Of a DNA stretch of 64,000 nucleotides, positions 1 to 8,423 are shown one piece after another. The notes beneath the pieces were generated by a model. It had not been told where the DNA came from and searched no databases. It worked only from the letters and a program-made list of their open reading frames with translations. The DNA lies in NCBI GenBank assembly GCA_009379925.1, contig WHSU01000004.1, forward strand, positions 86,178 through 150,177. Direction: 5' to 3'. Numbering within the stretch: the stretch's first letter is position 1; each line of letters opens with the position of its first letter. The stretch comes from Dehalococcoidia bacterium (lineage in GTDB: Bacteria; Chloroflexota; Dehalococcoidia; UBA2979). The position numbers and the translations under genes were made by a program.

Positions 1-72
1 GGACCGCTGTCCGATGACGAGACCGCGGACACGGTCCGCGGCTGGCTGGAGAAGGGCATCGGCGCCGCCTGA
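1..72 (+). CDS. C-terminal fragment of an unknown protein
   Basis: An open frame runs in from the left edge and stops with TGA at 70-72. It encodes 23 residues ending in WLEKGIGAA. Nothing diagnostic of a family remains. The high-GC codon pattern with G or C at third positions matches the neighbouring genes, so this is probably the true end of an upstream gene on the same strand as ilvE. Its function cannot be inferred from what is visible. Confidence 0.5.
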   Translation, partial: GPLSDDETADTVRGWLEKGIGAA

Positions 73-142
73 CGTCCCGTCGCCCGGGTCGCGCCGGGCG
101 CGCGCGGTGGGCACATCGTCCCTTCGGGTTCCGCGTCACGGC

Positions 143-172
143 TTGCCGCCTCGGAATTCCGGTGCCTATGAT
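143..172 (+). promoter_or_regulatory. Candidate housekeeping promoter of ilvE
   Basis: TTGCCG at 143-148 and TATGAT at 167-172 are separated by 18 bp and lie about 85 bp upstream of the ilvE start. The -10 matches five of six consensus positions. No leader peptide or obvious attenuator was seen in the short leader. The call is by eye. Confidence 0.4.
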
Positions 173-255
173 CGCGCCACCCCTGGGCCGGAACATTGGC
201 CGGCTTCGGCCGACATCCACAGCGGGCGCCCGGCCCGACAACAGGAGCCATCCGC

Positions 256-1200
256 ATGCCGACCCCGACCGCGTTCTTCGAAGGCCAGTTTGTCCCTCTG
301 GAGCAGGCGAAGATCGGCGTCATGACCCACGCCTTCAACTACGGGACCGCTGTGTTCGAGGGTGTGCGCGGCAACTGGAACGCCGACGAGGGGCAACTCT
401 ACCTCTTCAAGGTGCGCGAGCACGTCCAGCGCATCCGCCAGAGCGCCAAGATCATGCGCATGGCCGTCCACTACACCGAGGACGAGATGGTGGAGATGGT
501 GAACCGGGTGGCCGAGATGAGCGGCTACCAGGAGGATGTCTACGTTCGTCCCATGGTCTACAAGTCCTCCGAGCTCGTCGGTGTGCGCCTGCACGACCTG
601 GATGACGACTTCCTCCTGTTCGTCACCCCCTTCGGCGCGTACCTGGACATCGAGGCCGGCGCGCGGTGCATGACGTCCTCGTGGCGCCGCGTCTCCGACA
701 CCGCGATCCCCGCGCGGGCGAAGGTGAACGGGCTGTACGTCAACAACGCCATGGCGAAGACCGAGGCGCAGCAGAACGGCTTCGACGAGGCGATCATGCT
801 GAACGAAGACGGACATGTCTCCGAAGGCTCCGGCGAGAACATCGTGATCCTCAGGCGTGGCACGCTGATCTCGCCGCCGCCACAGGACAACATCCTGGAG
901 GGCATCACGCTGGACACGGCCCTCGAGATCGCGCAACAGGAGCTGGGGCTGCCGGTCGAGCGGCGCACGATCGACCGCTCCGAGCTATACATCGCGGACG
1001 AGGTCTTCATGACGGGCACCGCGGCGCACCTCACCCCCGTCGTGGAGGTGGACCGCGTGCCGGTCGGCGACGGGCGGCCGGGACCGGTCAGCGTGCAACT
1101 GCAGCGCACGTACTTCCAGGCAATCACGGGACGGCTCCCGCAGTACCGCGAGTGGCTGACCCCGGTCTACCAGGGCGCTACCGTAGCCGCGCAGCCGTAG
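256..1200 (+). CDS. ilvE: Branched-chain amino-acid aminotransferase
   Basis: PLP-dependent class IV aminotransferase that performs the last transamination to valine, leucine and isoleucine in the cytoplasm. The 314-residue length is normal for IlvE. Family signatures are visible: FNYGTAVFEGVRG near the N-terminus, the PLP lysine in AKVNGLYVNN (about K156, close to K159 of the E. coli enzyme), and the EGSGEN loop. The ATG at 256 is preceded by AGGAG at 243-247; a longer in-frame reading from 196 lacks such a site. The gene stands apart from the main ilv/leu operon, about 10 kb downstream, and has its own candidate promoter. D-amino-acid transaminase or aminodeoxychorismate lyase belong to the same fold but fit less well. 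Confidence 0.93.
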   Translation: MPTPTAFFEGQFVPLEQAKIGVMTHAFNYGTAVFEGVRGNWNADEGQLYLFKVREHVQRIRQSAKIMRMAVHYTEDEMVEMVNRVAEMSGYQEDVYVRPMVYKSSELVGVRLHDLDDDFLLFVTPFGAYLDIEAGARCMTSSWRRVSDTAIPARAKVNGLYVNNAMAKTEAQQNGFDEAIMLNEDGHVSEGSGENIVILRRGTLISPPPQDNILEGITLDTALEIAQQELGLPVERRTIDRSELYIADEVFMTGTAAHLTPVVEVDRVPVGDGRPGPVSVQLQRTYFQAITGRLPQYREWLTPVYQGATVAAQP

Positions 1201-1278
1201 CGTCACCCGCCTGGCATCCGCCTCCCGCTCCCCGGAGGCGCGCACCAGCGTCGATGGGCGCACGAGGGGAGCCTGCGC

Positions 1279-2181
1279 GTGTATTACCAGCCGCCACGGG
1301 CGCTGGGCCTCCTGGTAGGCGCCGCAATCACGTTCTGGGCGCTCGCCGTCACGATCCTGCTGTTGAACTTCGGGCTGGGCGCCTCGCTGGGCATCGCCGG
1401 ACTGCTGGCGTTCGTCGGCGCCATCGCCGCCGGCGGCCTGGCGCTGCTCTTCGCGTACTGGACGTACGCCCTCGCCACGCTCTCCTACGCCCTGGACCGT
1501 AACGGCCTCGTGATCAACTGGGGCACGACGAAGCAGGTCATCCCGCTGGGCGCCATCGAGCGCCTCGTCCCCGGCACTGCCATCGGCGTGCCGCGCGTGG
1601 AGGGCGTCACGTGGCTTGGCTACCACATCGGGCGCGCCTCGATTCAGCGGATCGGCGACGTCCTCTTCTATTCGACGCACCAGGACCCCGAGCAAGTGCT
1701 GTACGTGATGACCACGGAGCGGAACTACGCCATCTCCGTGCCGGATCCCGCCGCCTTCGCCCACGAGATCCAGGTGCGCCAGGACCTCGGCCCCACCGCC
1801 GAGGTCACCCATCACGTCGAGCGCACGGGCGCGGCGGCGCAGGCGTTCTGGCACGACCCCGTGGGCCGCTCGCTTGCCGTGATCGCGCTGGGCGCCGGCG
1901 CGATGATGTGGGGCGTCGTCGCGTTCCGATACCCGGGCCTCCCGGCCACCTTCGAACTGCACTTCCCGGCCTGGCAGGCCCTCCCTGTGCCCGACATCGT
2001 GGAACGCGAGGCGATCCTCGAGCTGCCGCGCACGGCGACGCTGGTGCTGGGGATCAACCTGCTGGTAGGGCTGGCGCTGCACGCATGGGACCGCGTTGCC
2101 GGTTATGTCCTGTTCATCGCCGCCATCGTCATCCAGGTCGGCTTCGTGCTTGCGTTCCAGCTCGCGCTGCGCGGCGTCTGA
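1279..2181 (+). CDS. Membrane protein with a bacterial PH-like domain
   Basis: A 300-residue protein from a GTG start, with AGGGGA about 8 bp upstream. Two hydrophobic segments occupy roughly residues 8-65. A soluble stretch of about 100 residues follows (LDRNGLVINWGTTKQVIPLGAIERL), resembling the bacterial PH domain seen in YdbS/YdbT-like proteins. At least two further membrane helices lie near the C-terminus, around 190-215 and 255-298. Such proteins are membrane-anchored and mostly of unknown role. There is no operon overlap with ilvE (78 bp gap) or with the next gene. The fold assignment is by pattern only. Confidence 0.6.
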   Translation: MYYQPPRALGLLVGAAITFWALAVTILLLNFGLGASLGIAGLLAFVGAIAAGGLALLFAYWTYALATLSYALDRNGLVINWGTTKQVIPLGAIERLVPGTAIGVPRVEGVTWLGYHIGRASIQRIGDVLFYSTHQDPEQVLYVMTTERNYAISVPDPAAFAHEIQVRQDLGPTAEVTHHVERTGAAAQAFWHDPVGRSLAVIALGAGAMMWGVVAFRYPGLPATFELHFPAWQALPVPDIVEREAILELPRTATLVLGINLLVGLALHAWDRVAGYVLFIAAIVIQVGFVLAFQLALRGV

Positions 2182-2238
2182 CGCCGCCCGCATCGGAGCG
2201 CGCTGACCGCTAGCCGGAAGGACCCTAGCATCGAGGTC

Positions 2239-3429
2239 ATGCAGCAGGCCGACGTGATCGTGGTGGGGGCCGGGCCGGCGGGCAGCACCGCCGCGCGAGA
2301 AATCGCACAGGGTGGCGCACGCGTGCTCCTGCTCGACCGCGCGCGCTTCCCGCGCGACAAGCCGTGCGGCGGCGGCATCACCATCCGCACAGCCGCGCTC
2401 CTCCCCTTCTCCCTCGATCCGGTCGTCGAGGACGTCGTCACAGGCGCGCGGCTGCGAGTGCGCGGGGGCCGCGAGGTGACGCGCGACGCCGGCCGGCCGA
2501 TCACGTACATGACCCAGCGACGCCACCTGGACCAGTTCCTCGTCGAGCGGGCGCAGGAGGCGGGCGTCGACTTCCGTGACGGCCAGGCGGTGCGGCGCGT
2601 CCACCGACGCCCGGACGGCTGCTACGAGGTGCGCACAGGCAGCGGCGACGCCCACGTCGCGCGCGTTGTGATCGGCGCGGACGGCGCGAACGGCGTGGTC
2701 GCCACCGCCCTCGGCTACGAACACGCGCCGGAGAGCGCGCTGGCGCTGGAGGGGAATCTGCCGTGTCCGAACGGCGTGCCGGAGGCGTTTCAGCACCGCG
2801 TGGTGTTGAACTTCGGTCACCTTCCGGGCGGCTACGGCTGGGTCTTCCCGAAGGGCGACCACGTCAACGTGGGCGTCGGCGGGTGGAAGCCGGCCATGGC
2901 GAAACGCCTGCGCCCCGCGCTCCATCGCATCTGCCGCCTCTACGACATCGACCCCAGCGACCTGCGCGACCTGCGTGGACACCACCTACCGATGCAGCGG
3001 CCGGGCGCGCTGACCGCCGCCGGCGGCTCCGCGGTGGTCGGCGACGCCGCGGGCCTGGTCGACCCGCTGTCCGGCGAGGGCATCCACGCGGCAATCGTCT
3101 CCGGCCGCGCCGTGGCGCCCGAGGTGCGGCGCTACCTCGATGGCGAGGCGAGCACCCTGTCCGGCTACCACGAGGCGGTGCAACACGAGCTGCTGCCGGA
3201 GCTGGAGGCATCGCGGGCGCTGATGGAGATCTTCCACGTCGCGCCGGGGCCGTTCGTGTGGGGGCTCCAGCACTGGGGCTTCGCCTGGAAGCAGGGCTGC
3301 CGCCTGCTCCGGGGCGAGGCAGGCTACCGGGACATCGTGGGGTCGTTCACGCCGCTCGCCATGCCACTGCTGAAGCCGGCGGCAAGCCTGGCCCGGCGCC
3401 GGCACGCGCGCGCATTCCCCGAGCGCTGA
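2239..3429 (+). CDS. Geranylgeranyl-reductase-family FAD oxidoreductase
   Basis: A 396-residue flavoprotein. The N-terminal Rossmann FAD motif GAGPAGS is at residues 10-16, followed by the conserved PCGGG segment around residue 46. The second FAD contact GDAAGLVDPLSGEGIH lies near residue 270. This arrangement defines the geranylgeranyl/digeranylgeranyl reductase family, which saturates prenyl chains of lipids or quinones; related proteins also include halogenases and hydroxylases. The real substrate cannot be read from sequence. It ends 2 bp before the next gene and is probably co-transcribed with it. Confidence 0.8.
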   Translation: MQQADVIVVGAGPAGSTAAREIAQGGARVLLLDRARFPRDKPCGGGITIRTAALLPFSLDPVVEDVVTGARLRVRGGREVTRDAGRPITYMTQRRHLDQFLVERAQEAGVDFRDGQAVRRVHRRPDGCYEVRTGSGDAHVARVVIGADGANGVVATALGYEHAPESALALEGNLPCPNGVPEAFQHRVVLNFGHLPGGYGWVFPKGDHVNVGVGGWKPAMAKRLRPALHRICRLYDIDPSDLRDLRGHHLPMQRPGALTAAGGSAVVGDAAGLVDPLSGEGIHAAIVSGRAVAPEVRRYLDGEASTLSGYHEAVQHELLPELEASRALMEIFHVAPGPFVWGLQHWGFAWKQGCRLLRGEAGYRDIVGSFTPLAMPLLKPAASLARRRHARAFPER

Positions 3430-3431
3430 GG

Positions 3432-4946
3432 ATGCGTAGAGGCGCGCGGCTGCCGGATCGCGCCCTCCCGCTGCTCGTCCTGACCGCGGCGCTCTCGCTG
3501 CTGGCCGCCTGTTCAGACCCCGTCGACCCGCCGCCGAGCGCCGTCCCGACGCAGTTCCCCGTGCTGGCGACGCCGGAGACGGGCGGGTCGGGCACGCCGC
3601 CGCCCACGCTGGGCGAGGCGGACATCGAGCGCCTGCTACGCGAGGCCGTCTGCTGGTACGACGACCCCGCGCTGGCCTCGCTATGCCTGCCGCCGGGCGA
3701 GGAGGCGGTGGCGGCGCTGGAGACGATGGCCTTCTCCGGCGACGAGCGTTTCGTCGCGCCACTGGTGGACATGCTCTGGCTCGATGCGGGCTGGGCGCGC
3801 TTCGTCACGGCCGCCCTCGAGCGCCTGACCGGCGTCCGCCACCCCTCACCCGAAGCCTGGTACGCGTGGCTGGCGGACGAGCAACCGGCGCTGCCGCCGG
3901 GCTACGCGACGTGGAAGGGCCGGCTGCTTGGCCTGATTGACCCGGACTTCGCATCCCTGCTGAACGATGGGCAACTGGCTGCCGGGGGCATCGGGGCCTC
4001 GGCACTGATCTGGGACCGCGTCGAGGTGGACGGCTACCCGCCGCTCGACCGTCCGCCGGTGCTGTTGCGTGCCGAGCAGCAGTACCTGGCGGTGAGCGAC
4101 GTGGTCTTCGGTGTCTTCCTGGGGGACGAGGTGCGCGCCTATCCGGAGCGCGTGGTCGCCTGGCATGGCGTCGTGCGCGACGAGGTGGGGGGCGTCGCGC
4201 TCACGCTGGTGCACTGCACGCCCTGCGGCGGCGTGGCTGCCTACGCCGCCTTCGCCAGCGATGGGCAGCGCTACACGCTCGGCAACTCCGGCCTGGTCTA
4301 CCACTCGAGGCGGCTGCTCTACGACCAGGAGACGCACAGCCTGTGGGACCCGGTATCAGGGCTCGCGGTGGCCGGGCCGCTGGCGACGACCGGCGTCTCC
4401 CTGCAGCCACTCCCGGTGCTGCGCACCTCCTGGGGCGAATGGGGCCAGCGCCACCCCAACAGCGGCGTGCTCTCGCTCGATACTGGCTTCGTCCGGGACT
4501 ACGACGCAGGCGTCGCCACCGGCGCCGAGCAGGCCGGCGCGTCCCCCCAGTACCCCACGCCTCCGGTCGACCCGCGGCTCGGGGCGAAGACGCCGGTCCT
4601 CGGGCTGACCATCGGCGGCGAGGTGCGCGCCTACCCGGTCGCGGCGGTGGAGAGCGCGGGAATCGTGGCGGACACGCTGGGAGGACAGTCGATTGTCCTC
4701 GTATCGCTCGGCCCCGGCACCGGCGTCACGGTGTACCGCGCCGACGACGTGCGCTTCACGGGCATCGGTGGGACGCGAGACGCGCTGGAGCTGGTGGACG
4801 CGGAGGGGCTGCGCTGGTTCATGGACGAGCGTTCGCTAGTGAACTCGCGCAACAGCCGCGTCCGCGAGTCGCTCCCGTCGCGCACCGCGTACTGGTTCGC
4901 GTGGTCGGGCGCGCACCCCGGCACCGACGTGTGGACCGCGCCCTGA
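3432..4946 (+). CDS. DUF3179 domain lipoprotein
   Basis: A 504-residue exported protein. The chosen ATG at 3432, just after the previous stop, gives a clean lipoprotein signal peptide: Arg-rich start, hydrophobic core and LLAAC lipobox with Cys at about residue 27. The mature part starts with a Pro/Thr-rich linker. The C-terminal two thirds match the DUF3179 pattern, including VTLVHCTPCGG and later WFAWSGAHPGTDVW. The cysteine pair in HCTPCGG suggests a metal or redox site, but the family's biochemical role is unknown. A much longer in-frame ORF reaches upstream to 2763, entirely inside the preceding gene, and is not credible. Confidence 0.78.
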   Translation: MRRGARLPDRALPLLVLTAALSLLAACSDPVDPPPSAVPTQFPVLATPETGGSGTPPPTLGEADIERLLREAVCWYDDPALASLCLPPGEEAVAALETMAFSGDERFVAPLVDMLWLDAGWARFVTAALERLTGVRHPSPEAWYAWLADEQPALPPGYATWKGRLLGLIDPDFASLLNDGQLAAGGIGASALIWDRVEVDGYPPLDRPPVLLRAEQQYLAVSDVVFGVFLGDEVRAYPERVVAWHGVVRDEVGGVALTLVHCTPCGGVAAYAAFASDGQRYTLGNSGLVYHSRRLLYDQETHSLWDPVSGLAVAGPLATTGVSLQPLPVLRTSWGEWGQRHPNSGVLSLDTGFVRDYDAGVATGAEQAGASPQYPTPPVDPRLGAKTPVLGLTIGGEVRAYPVAAVESAGIVADTLGGQSIVLVSLGPGTGVTVYRADDVRFTGIGGTRDALELVDAEGLRWFMDERSLVNSRNSRVRESLPSRTAYWFAWSGAHPGTDVWTAP

Positions 4947-5004
4947 CGCTTCCGCCCTGGCCCTAGCCTCAGAGTGTCCGACCGGGTTCGTCGGGCGAGA
5001 CTGT

Positions 5005-5053
5005 TTGACTCTTGGCGTACCCCCTCCCAGGGGGTATGGGTCTGTGCTACGAT
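5005..5053 (+). promoter_or_regulatory. Copper-ATPase promoter with CsoR-like palindrome
   Basis: A perfect inverted repeat, TACCCCCT-CCC-AGGGGGTA, occupies 5018-5036. GC-rich palindromes of the form TACCCC-N-GGGGTA are typical operators of the copper-sensing CsoR/RcnR repressors. TTGACT at 5005-5010 and TACGAT at 5048-5053 are promoter-like, but 37 bp apart they are too far to pair. An overlapping TTGGCG (5013-5018) with TATGGG (5035-5040) at 16 bp spacing is an alternative. Either way the palindrome lies inside the promoter of the copper ATPase. No csoR gene is in the window. Confidence 0.6.
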
Positions 5054-5079
5054 CCTACGAAACGCCTGAAGAGAGATGG

Positions 5080-7245
5080 ATGTGCGTGATGGACCAACAC
5101 ACTGGCCACGCCGAACAGCACCCGGATGCCGCGCGGAATGGCGGCCACGAACCGAGCGCGCACGCCGGTCACATGGAGCCCTCGCACGGTGAGGGCCACG
5201 AGGGCCACATGGCGCCCGGCGGCGGGCATCAGGAACACGGCGGACATGTCGAGCAGTACCGCCGCCTGTTCTGGGTGTCCCTGCTGCTGTCGCTGCCGGT
5301 GTTTCTGTTCTCCGACTCCATCCAGGGTTGGCTGAACTACTCCCTCCCGGCTTTCCCGGGCGATGGGTGGGTCGCGCCGCTCTTGGGGACGGCGGTCTTC
5401 CTGTATGGCGGGCGGGTCTTCCTGCAAGGCGCCGCGGACGAGGCGCGGCGCTGGCAGCCGGGGATGATGCTGCTCATCTCCCTCGCGATTGCGGTCGCCT
5501 TCCTCGCCAGCGCCGCCGCGACCTTTGGGCTCTTCGAGATGGAGTTCTGGTGGGAGCTGGCCGCGCTGGTCGACGTGATGTTGCTCGGCCACTGGCAGGA
5601 GATGCGCGCGCTGGGCCAGGCCCGAGGCGCGCTGCAGGCCCTTGCCGCCCTGCTGCCGGATGAGGCCGAACGCGTCGTCGATGGCGGCACCGAGTCCGTC
5701 CCCATCGCCGACCTGCGCCGGGGCGACACCGTCCTCGTGCGCCCGGGCGCGCGCGTCCCCGCGGACGGCGAGATCATCGAGGGGCGAGCGGAGTTCGACG
5801 AGTCGATGCTGACCGGCGAGTCGCGCCCGGTCTCCAAAGACCGCGGCGACCGCGTGGTCGCGGGCGCGGTGGCGGCCGGCGCCGCCGTGCGCGTGCGCGT
5901 GGATGCGGTGGGCGAGGAGACGGCGCTCGCCGGCATTCAGCGGCTCGTCGAGCAGGCGCAGACGTCGCGCTCCCACGCGCAGGCGCTGGCCGACCGGGCC
6001 GCCGCGCTGCTGTTCTACGTCGCCATCGGCGCGGCCGTCGTCACCTGGGTCGCGTGGGCGATCGCGGGCGACATCGGTCGCGGGACGATGCAGACCGTGA
6101 CGGTGCTCGTGATCTCCTGCCCGCACGCGCTGGGCCTCGCCATCCCGCTGGTGATCGCGATCGGGACCGGGCTCGCGGCACGGCACGGCATCCTCGTGAA
6201 GGACCGCCTGGCACTCGAGCGGATGCGGACGGTACAGGTCGTCCTATTCGACAAGACGGGCACGCTCACGCGCGGCGAGCACGTGGTCACCGACGGCGCC
6301 GCCGTCGATGGCAACGGCGACCGCTTGCTGCGGCTCGCCGCGGCCGCCGAAGCGGACTCGGAGCACCCGCTGGCCCGCGCGATCGTCCAGGCGGCGAGTC
6401 CGCTCGGCGCGCTGCCGGGGGCATCGGACTTCCGCGCCGACCCCGGCCGAGGCGTCACCGCCCGCGTCGAAGGTTCCGAGGTCGCGGTCGGCGGCCCGGG
6501 GATGCTCCGCGAGCGCGGCCTGGGGGCGCCGGATCCGCTGCGGGCGGAGATCGAGCGATGGAAGGCGCGCGGGGCCACCGTGCTCTACACGCTGCTCGAC
6601 GGCCAGGTCGCGGGCGCGCTGGCGCTCGAAGACGAGGTGCGGCCGGAGTCCCGTGAGGCCGTCGACGCCCTTCACGACCTGGGTGTACGCGTAGGGATGA
6701 TCACCGGGGACGCCCGCGAGGTCGCGGACGCCGTCGCCGCCGAACTCGGCATCGACGAGGTCTTCGCGGAGGTCCTGCCGGACCAGAAGGCCTCCGCGGT
6801 AGCGGCGCTCCAGGCCGACGGCCTGACCGTCGCGATGGTGGGCGACGGGGTGAACGATGCGCCGGCGCTCGCGCTAGCGGATGTCGGCATCGCGATCGGA
6901 GCGGGGACGGACGTGGCGATCGAGTCGGCGGGCGTCGTGCTCGCCTCCGACGACCCGCGTGCCGTGATCAACACGGTCCGGCTGTCGCAGGCCGCGTACC
7001 GCAAGATGCTCCAGAACCTCGCCTGGGCGGTGGGCTACAACGCGCTCGCGATCCCGCTGGCCGCCGGGGTGCTGGCGCCCTGGGGCCTGGTCCTGCCGCC
7101 GTCGGTCGGCGCGCTGCTGATGAGCGCCTCGACGATCGTGGTAGCCCTCAACGCGCAGTTGCTGCGGCGCGTGGACCTGACCACGGCGCCGCGGGGGGAG
7201 CGAAGCACGAGCCCGGCGCGCCCGCTACAGGCCGCGCATCACTAG
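5080..7245 (+). CDS. copB: CopB-like P1B-type copper/silver-exporting ATPase
   Basis: A heavy-metal P-type ATPase of about 721 residues. In order: a His-rich cytosolic N-terminus (over a dozen His in the first 60 residues), paired membrane helices, the TGES actuator loop near 245, the membrane metal motif CPH at about 347-349, the phosphorylated Asp in DKTGT near 391, the HP pair of SEHPLAR near 429, and GDGVNDAP near 588. CPH rather than CPC points to the P1B-3 (CopB) subgroup, usually exporting Cu(II), Cu(I) or Ag(I). No N-terminal CxxC HMA domain is present; the His-rich stretch replaces it. ATG at 5080 has GAGAG four bases upstream; ATG at 5089 is possible. A CsoR-like operator precedes it. 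Confidence 0.88.
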   Translation: MCVMDQHTGHAEQHPDAARNGGHEPSAHAGHMEPSHGEGHEGHMAPGGGHQEHGGHVEQYRRLFWVSLLLSLPVFLFSDSIQGWLNYSLPAFPGDGWVAPLLGTAVFLYGGRVFLQGAADEARRWQPGMMLLISLAIAVAFLASAAATFGLFEMEFWWELAALVDVMLLGHWQEMRALGQARGALQALAALLPDEAERVVDGGTESVPIADLRRGDTVLVRPGARVPADGEIIEGRAEFDESMLTGESRPVSKDRGDRVVAGAVAAGAAVRVRVDAVGEETALAGIQRLVEQAQTSRSHAQALADRAAALLFYVAIGAAVVTWVAWAIAGDIGRGTMQTVTVLVISCPHALGLAIPLVIAIGTGLAARHGILVKDRLALERMRTVQVVLFDKTGTLTRGEHVVTDGAAVDGNGDRLLRLAAAAEADSEHPLARAIVQAASPLGALPGASDFRADPGRGVTARVEGSEVAVGGPGMLRERGLGAPDPLRAEIERWKARGATVLYTLLDGQVAGALALEDEVRPESREAVDALHDLGVRVGMITGDAREVADAVAAELGIDEVFAEVLPDQKASAVAALQADGLTVAMVGDGVNDAPALALADVGIAIGAGTDVAIESAGVVLASDDPRAVINTVRLSQAAYRKMLQNLAWAVGYNALAIPLAAGVLAPWGLVLPPSVGALLMSASTIVVALNAQLLRRVDLTTAPRGERSTSPARPLQAAHH

Positions 7246-7287
7246 CGGGGGCGTGCGCGCGCGGGCGCCCGGTGATTCAATCGATTC

Positions 7288-7686
7288 ATGGCTCGGGTTA
7301 TGGGCATGGACCTCAATGCGGGCTGGCATCGCGGCCTGGCGGCCGCGGCGCTCGGCTCGATGCTGATGCTGCTGGCGGCGTCCGTGAGCGCGCCGCAGCT
7401 CGCCGGCTGGCAGCCCAGCCACGGCCACGCCACGCTGGCGGGCGCCCTCCTGCCGCACGATCACCCCTCGGACTCTGCCCACGACCACCACGCTGCGCCC
7501 TCCGAGGACGGCGACGGCCTGGCATTCACCTTCGCCGACGATGGCTCGGTCGCCTCCTCCACCCACGTACCCATCGAGGGCTGGCTGCCGGCCGCGCCGG
7601 CCGTGCAGTGGTCGGAGCCACCGGCCGTCGAGCGTTCCCCGCATGGCGTGGCGGCGCGCATCGTCGCCCCACCCCCTCGAGGCTGA
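7288..7686 (+). CDS. Small His-rich secreted protein of the copper locus
   Basis: A 132-residue protein (or slightly shorter from an internal Met). Residues about 12-38 form a hydrophobic signal or anchor. The mature part contains a dense His/Asp cluster (HGHATLAG, LLPHDHPSDSAHDHHAAP) and ends in a Pro-rich tail. No known domain is recognised. Its position 42 bp after the copper ATPase and before a YtkA-like gene suggests an extracytoplasmic metal buffer or chaperone, but that is inferred from composition and context alone. No strong Shine-Dalgarno is visible, so the start is uncertain. Coding looks real because the frame is open and the composition is clearly secretory. Confidence 0.55.
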   Translation: MARVMGMDLNAGWHRGLAAAALGSMLMLLAASVSAPQLAGWQPSHGHATLAGALLPHDHPSDSAHDHHAAPSEDGDGLAFTFADDGSVASSTHVPIEGWLPAAPAVQWSEPPAVERSPHGVAARIVAPPPRG

Positions 7687-7723
7687 CCGTCTCAGCAAGG
7701 ACGGATCAGCAGAGGGAGTTCTC

Positions 7724-8371
7724 ATGCAACATCACATGCGATGGCTGTGGCGCGCCGGGGTACTCGGCGCGGTGGCCCTCGCGACCTTCGCCATCGCCAC
7801 AGTCGCGGAGGCCCACGAGCGCCGCGAGGTCGCCGGGCACACCTTTGTCGTCGGGTTCGAGGTCGAACCGGCGTTGGAGAGCGAGCCGAACGCCGTCAGC
7901 GTCCGCATCACCCAGGGAGAAGGGGACGCGACGACGCCGGTGGAGGGCCTGGAGGAGAGCCTCCAGGTGGAGGTGACCCACGCAGACTCCGGGACGGCGG
8001 CTACCTACCCGTTGTCGCCGGCGTTCGGGGACGCGGGGCACTACACCGCCGACCTGATCCCCACCGCCACGGGCACATACAGCTTCCGCTTCTTCGGGAG
8101 CCTCGGCGGCCAGGAGATCGACGAAGTCTTCGAGTCGGGCGAGGGCACGTTCAGCGACGTGGGCTCCGCCCAGGTGCTGCACTTCCCTCGGGAGGTGGCG
8201 GCGGTCTCCGAGCTACAGGGCGTGGTGCAGGGTGCACAGGACGCGGCCTTCGATGCGGAGGACCAGGCCTCGAGCGCCCAGACCGTGGCGACCGCGGCGC
8301 TGGCGGTCGGCGCGCTGGGTGTGGTCGTCGGCGGCGTCGGCGTGGCCATGGCCGCGCGCCGCAAGAGCTAG
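7724..8371 (+). CDS. Secreted YtkA/FixH-like membrane-anchored protein
   Basis: A 215-residue protein with AGAGGGAG at 7711-7718 placing the start at ATG 7724. A signal peptide ends near the VAEAHERR site, so the mature protein may begin close to a His. A beta-rich domain follows (residues about 35-150; VRITQGEGD, GHYTADLIPTATGTYSFRF) that resembles YtkA/FixH-like domains. An Ala-rich helix and a C-terminal membrane anchor ending AARRKS complete it. It lies between the His-rich gene and the CopC-CopD fusion, suggesting a periplasmic or surface role in copper handling. The fold match is by eye and the metal role is inferred. Confidence 0.6.
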   Translation: MQHHMRWLWRAGVLGAVALATFAIATVAEAHERREVAGHTFVVGFEVEPALESEPNAVSVRITQGEGDATTPVEGLEESLQVEVTHADSGTAATYPLSPAFGDAGHYTADLIPTATGTYSFRFFGSLGGQEIDEVFESGEGTFSDVGSAQVLHFPREVAAVSELQGVVQGAQDAAFDAEDQASSAQTVATAALAVGALGVVVGGVGVAMAARRKS

Positions 8372-8423
8372 CTGGAGGGATGGGCGCGAGGGCGGTGTCC
8401 GCCCCGCGCCCACCGCATCGCCT

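Noticed and set aside
985..2985. A 666-codon ORF on the minus strand
   Set aside because: It lies opposite three well-supported plus-strand genes, is Arg/Asp/His-rich and shows no domain; it is a mirror ORF caused by high GC.
2763..3431. Long N-terminal extension of the DUF3179 gene
   Set aside because: It overlaps the flavoprotein gene in another frame and would hide an obvious lipoprotein signal peptide that starts at 3432.
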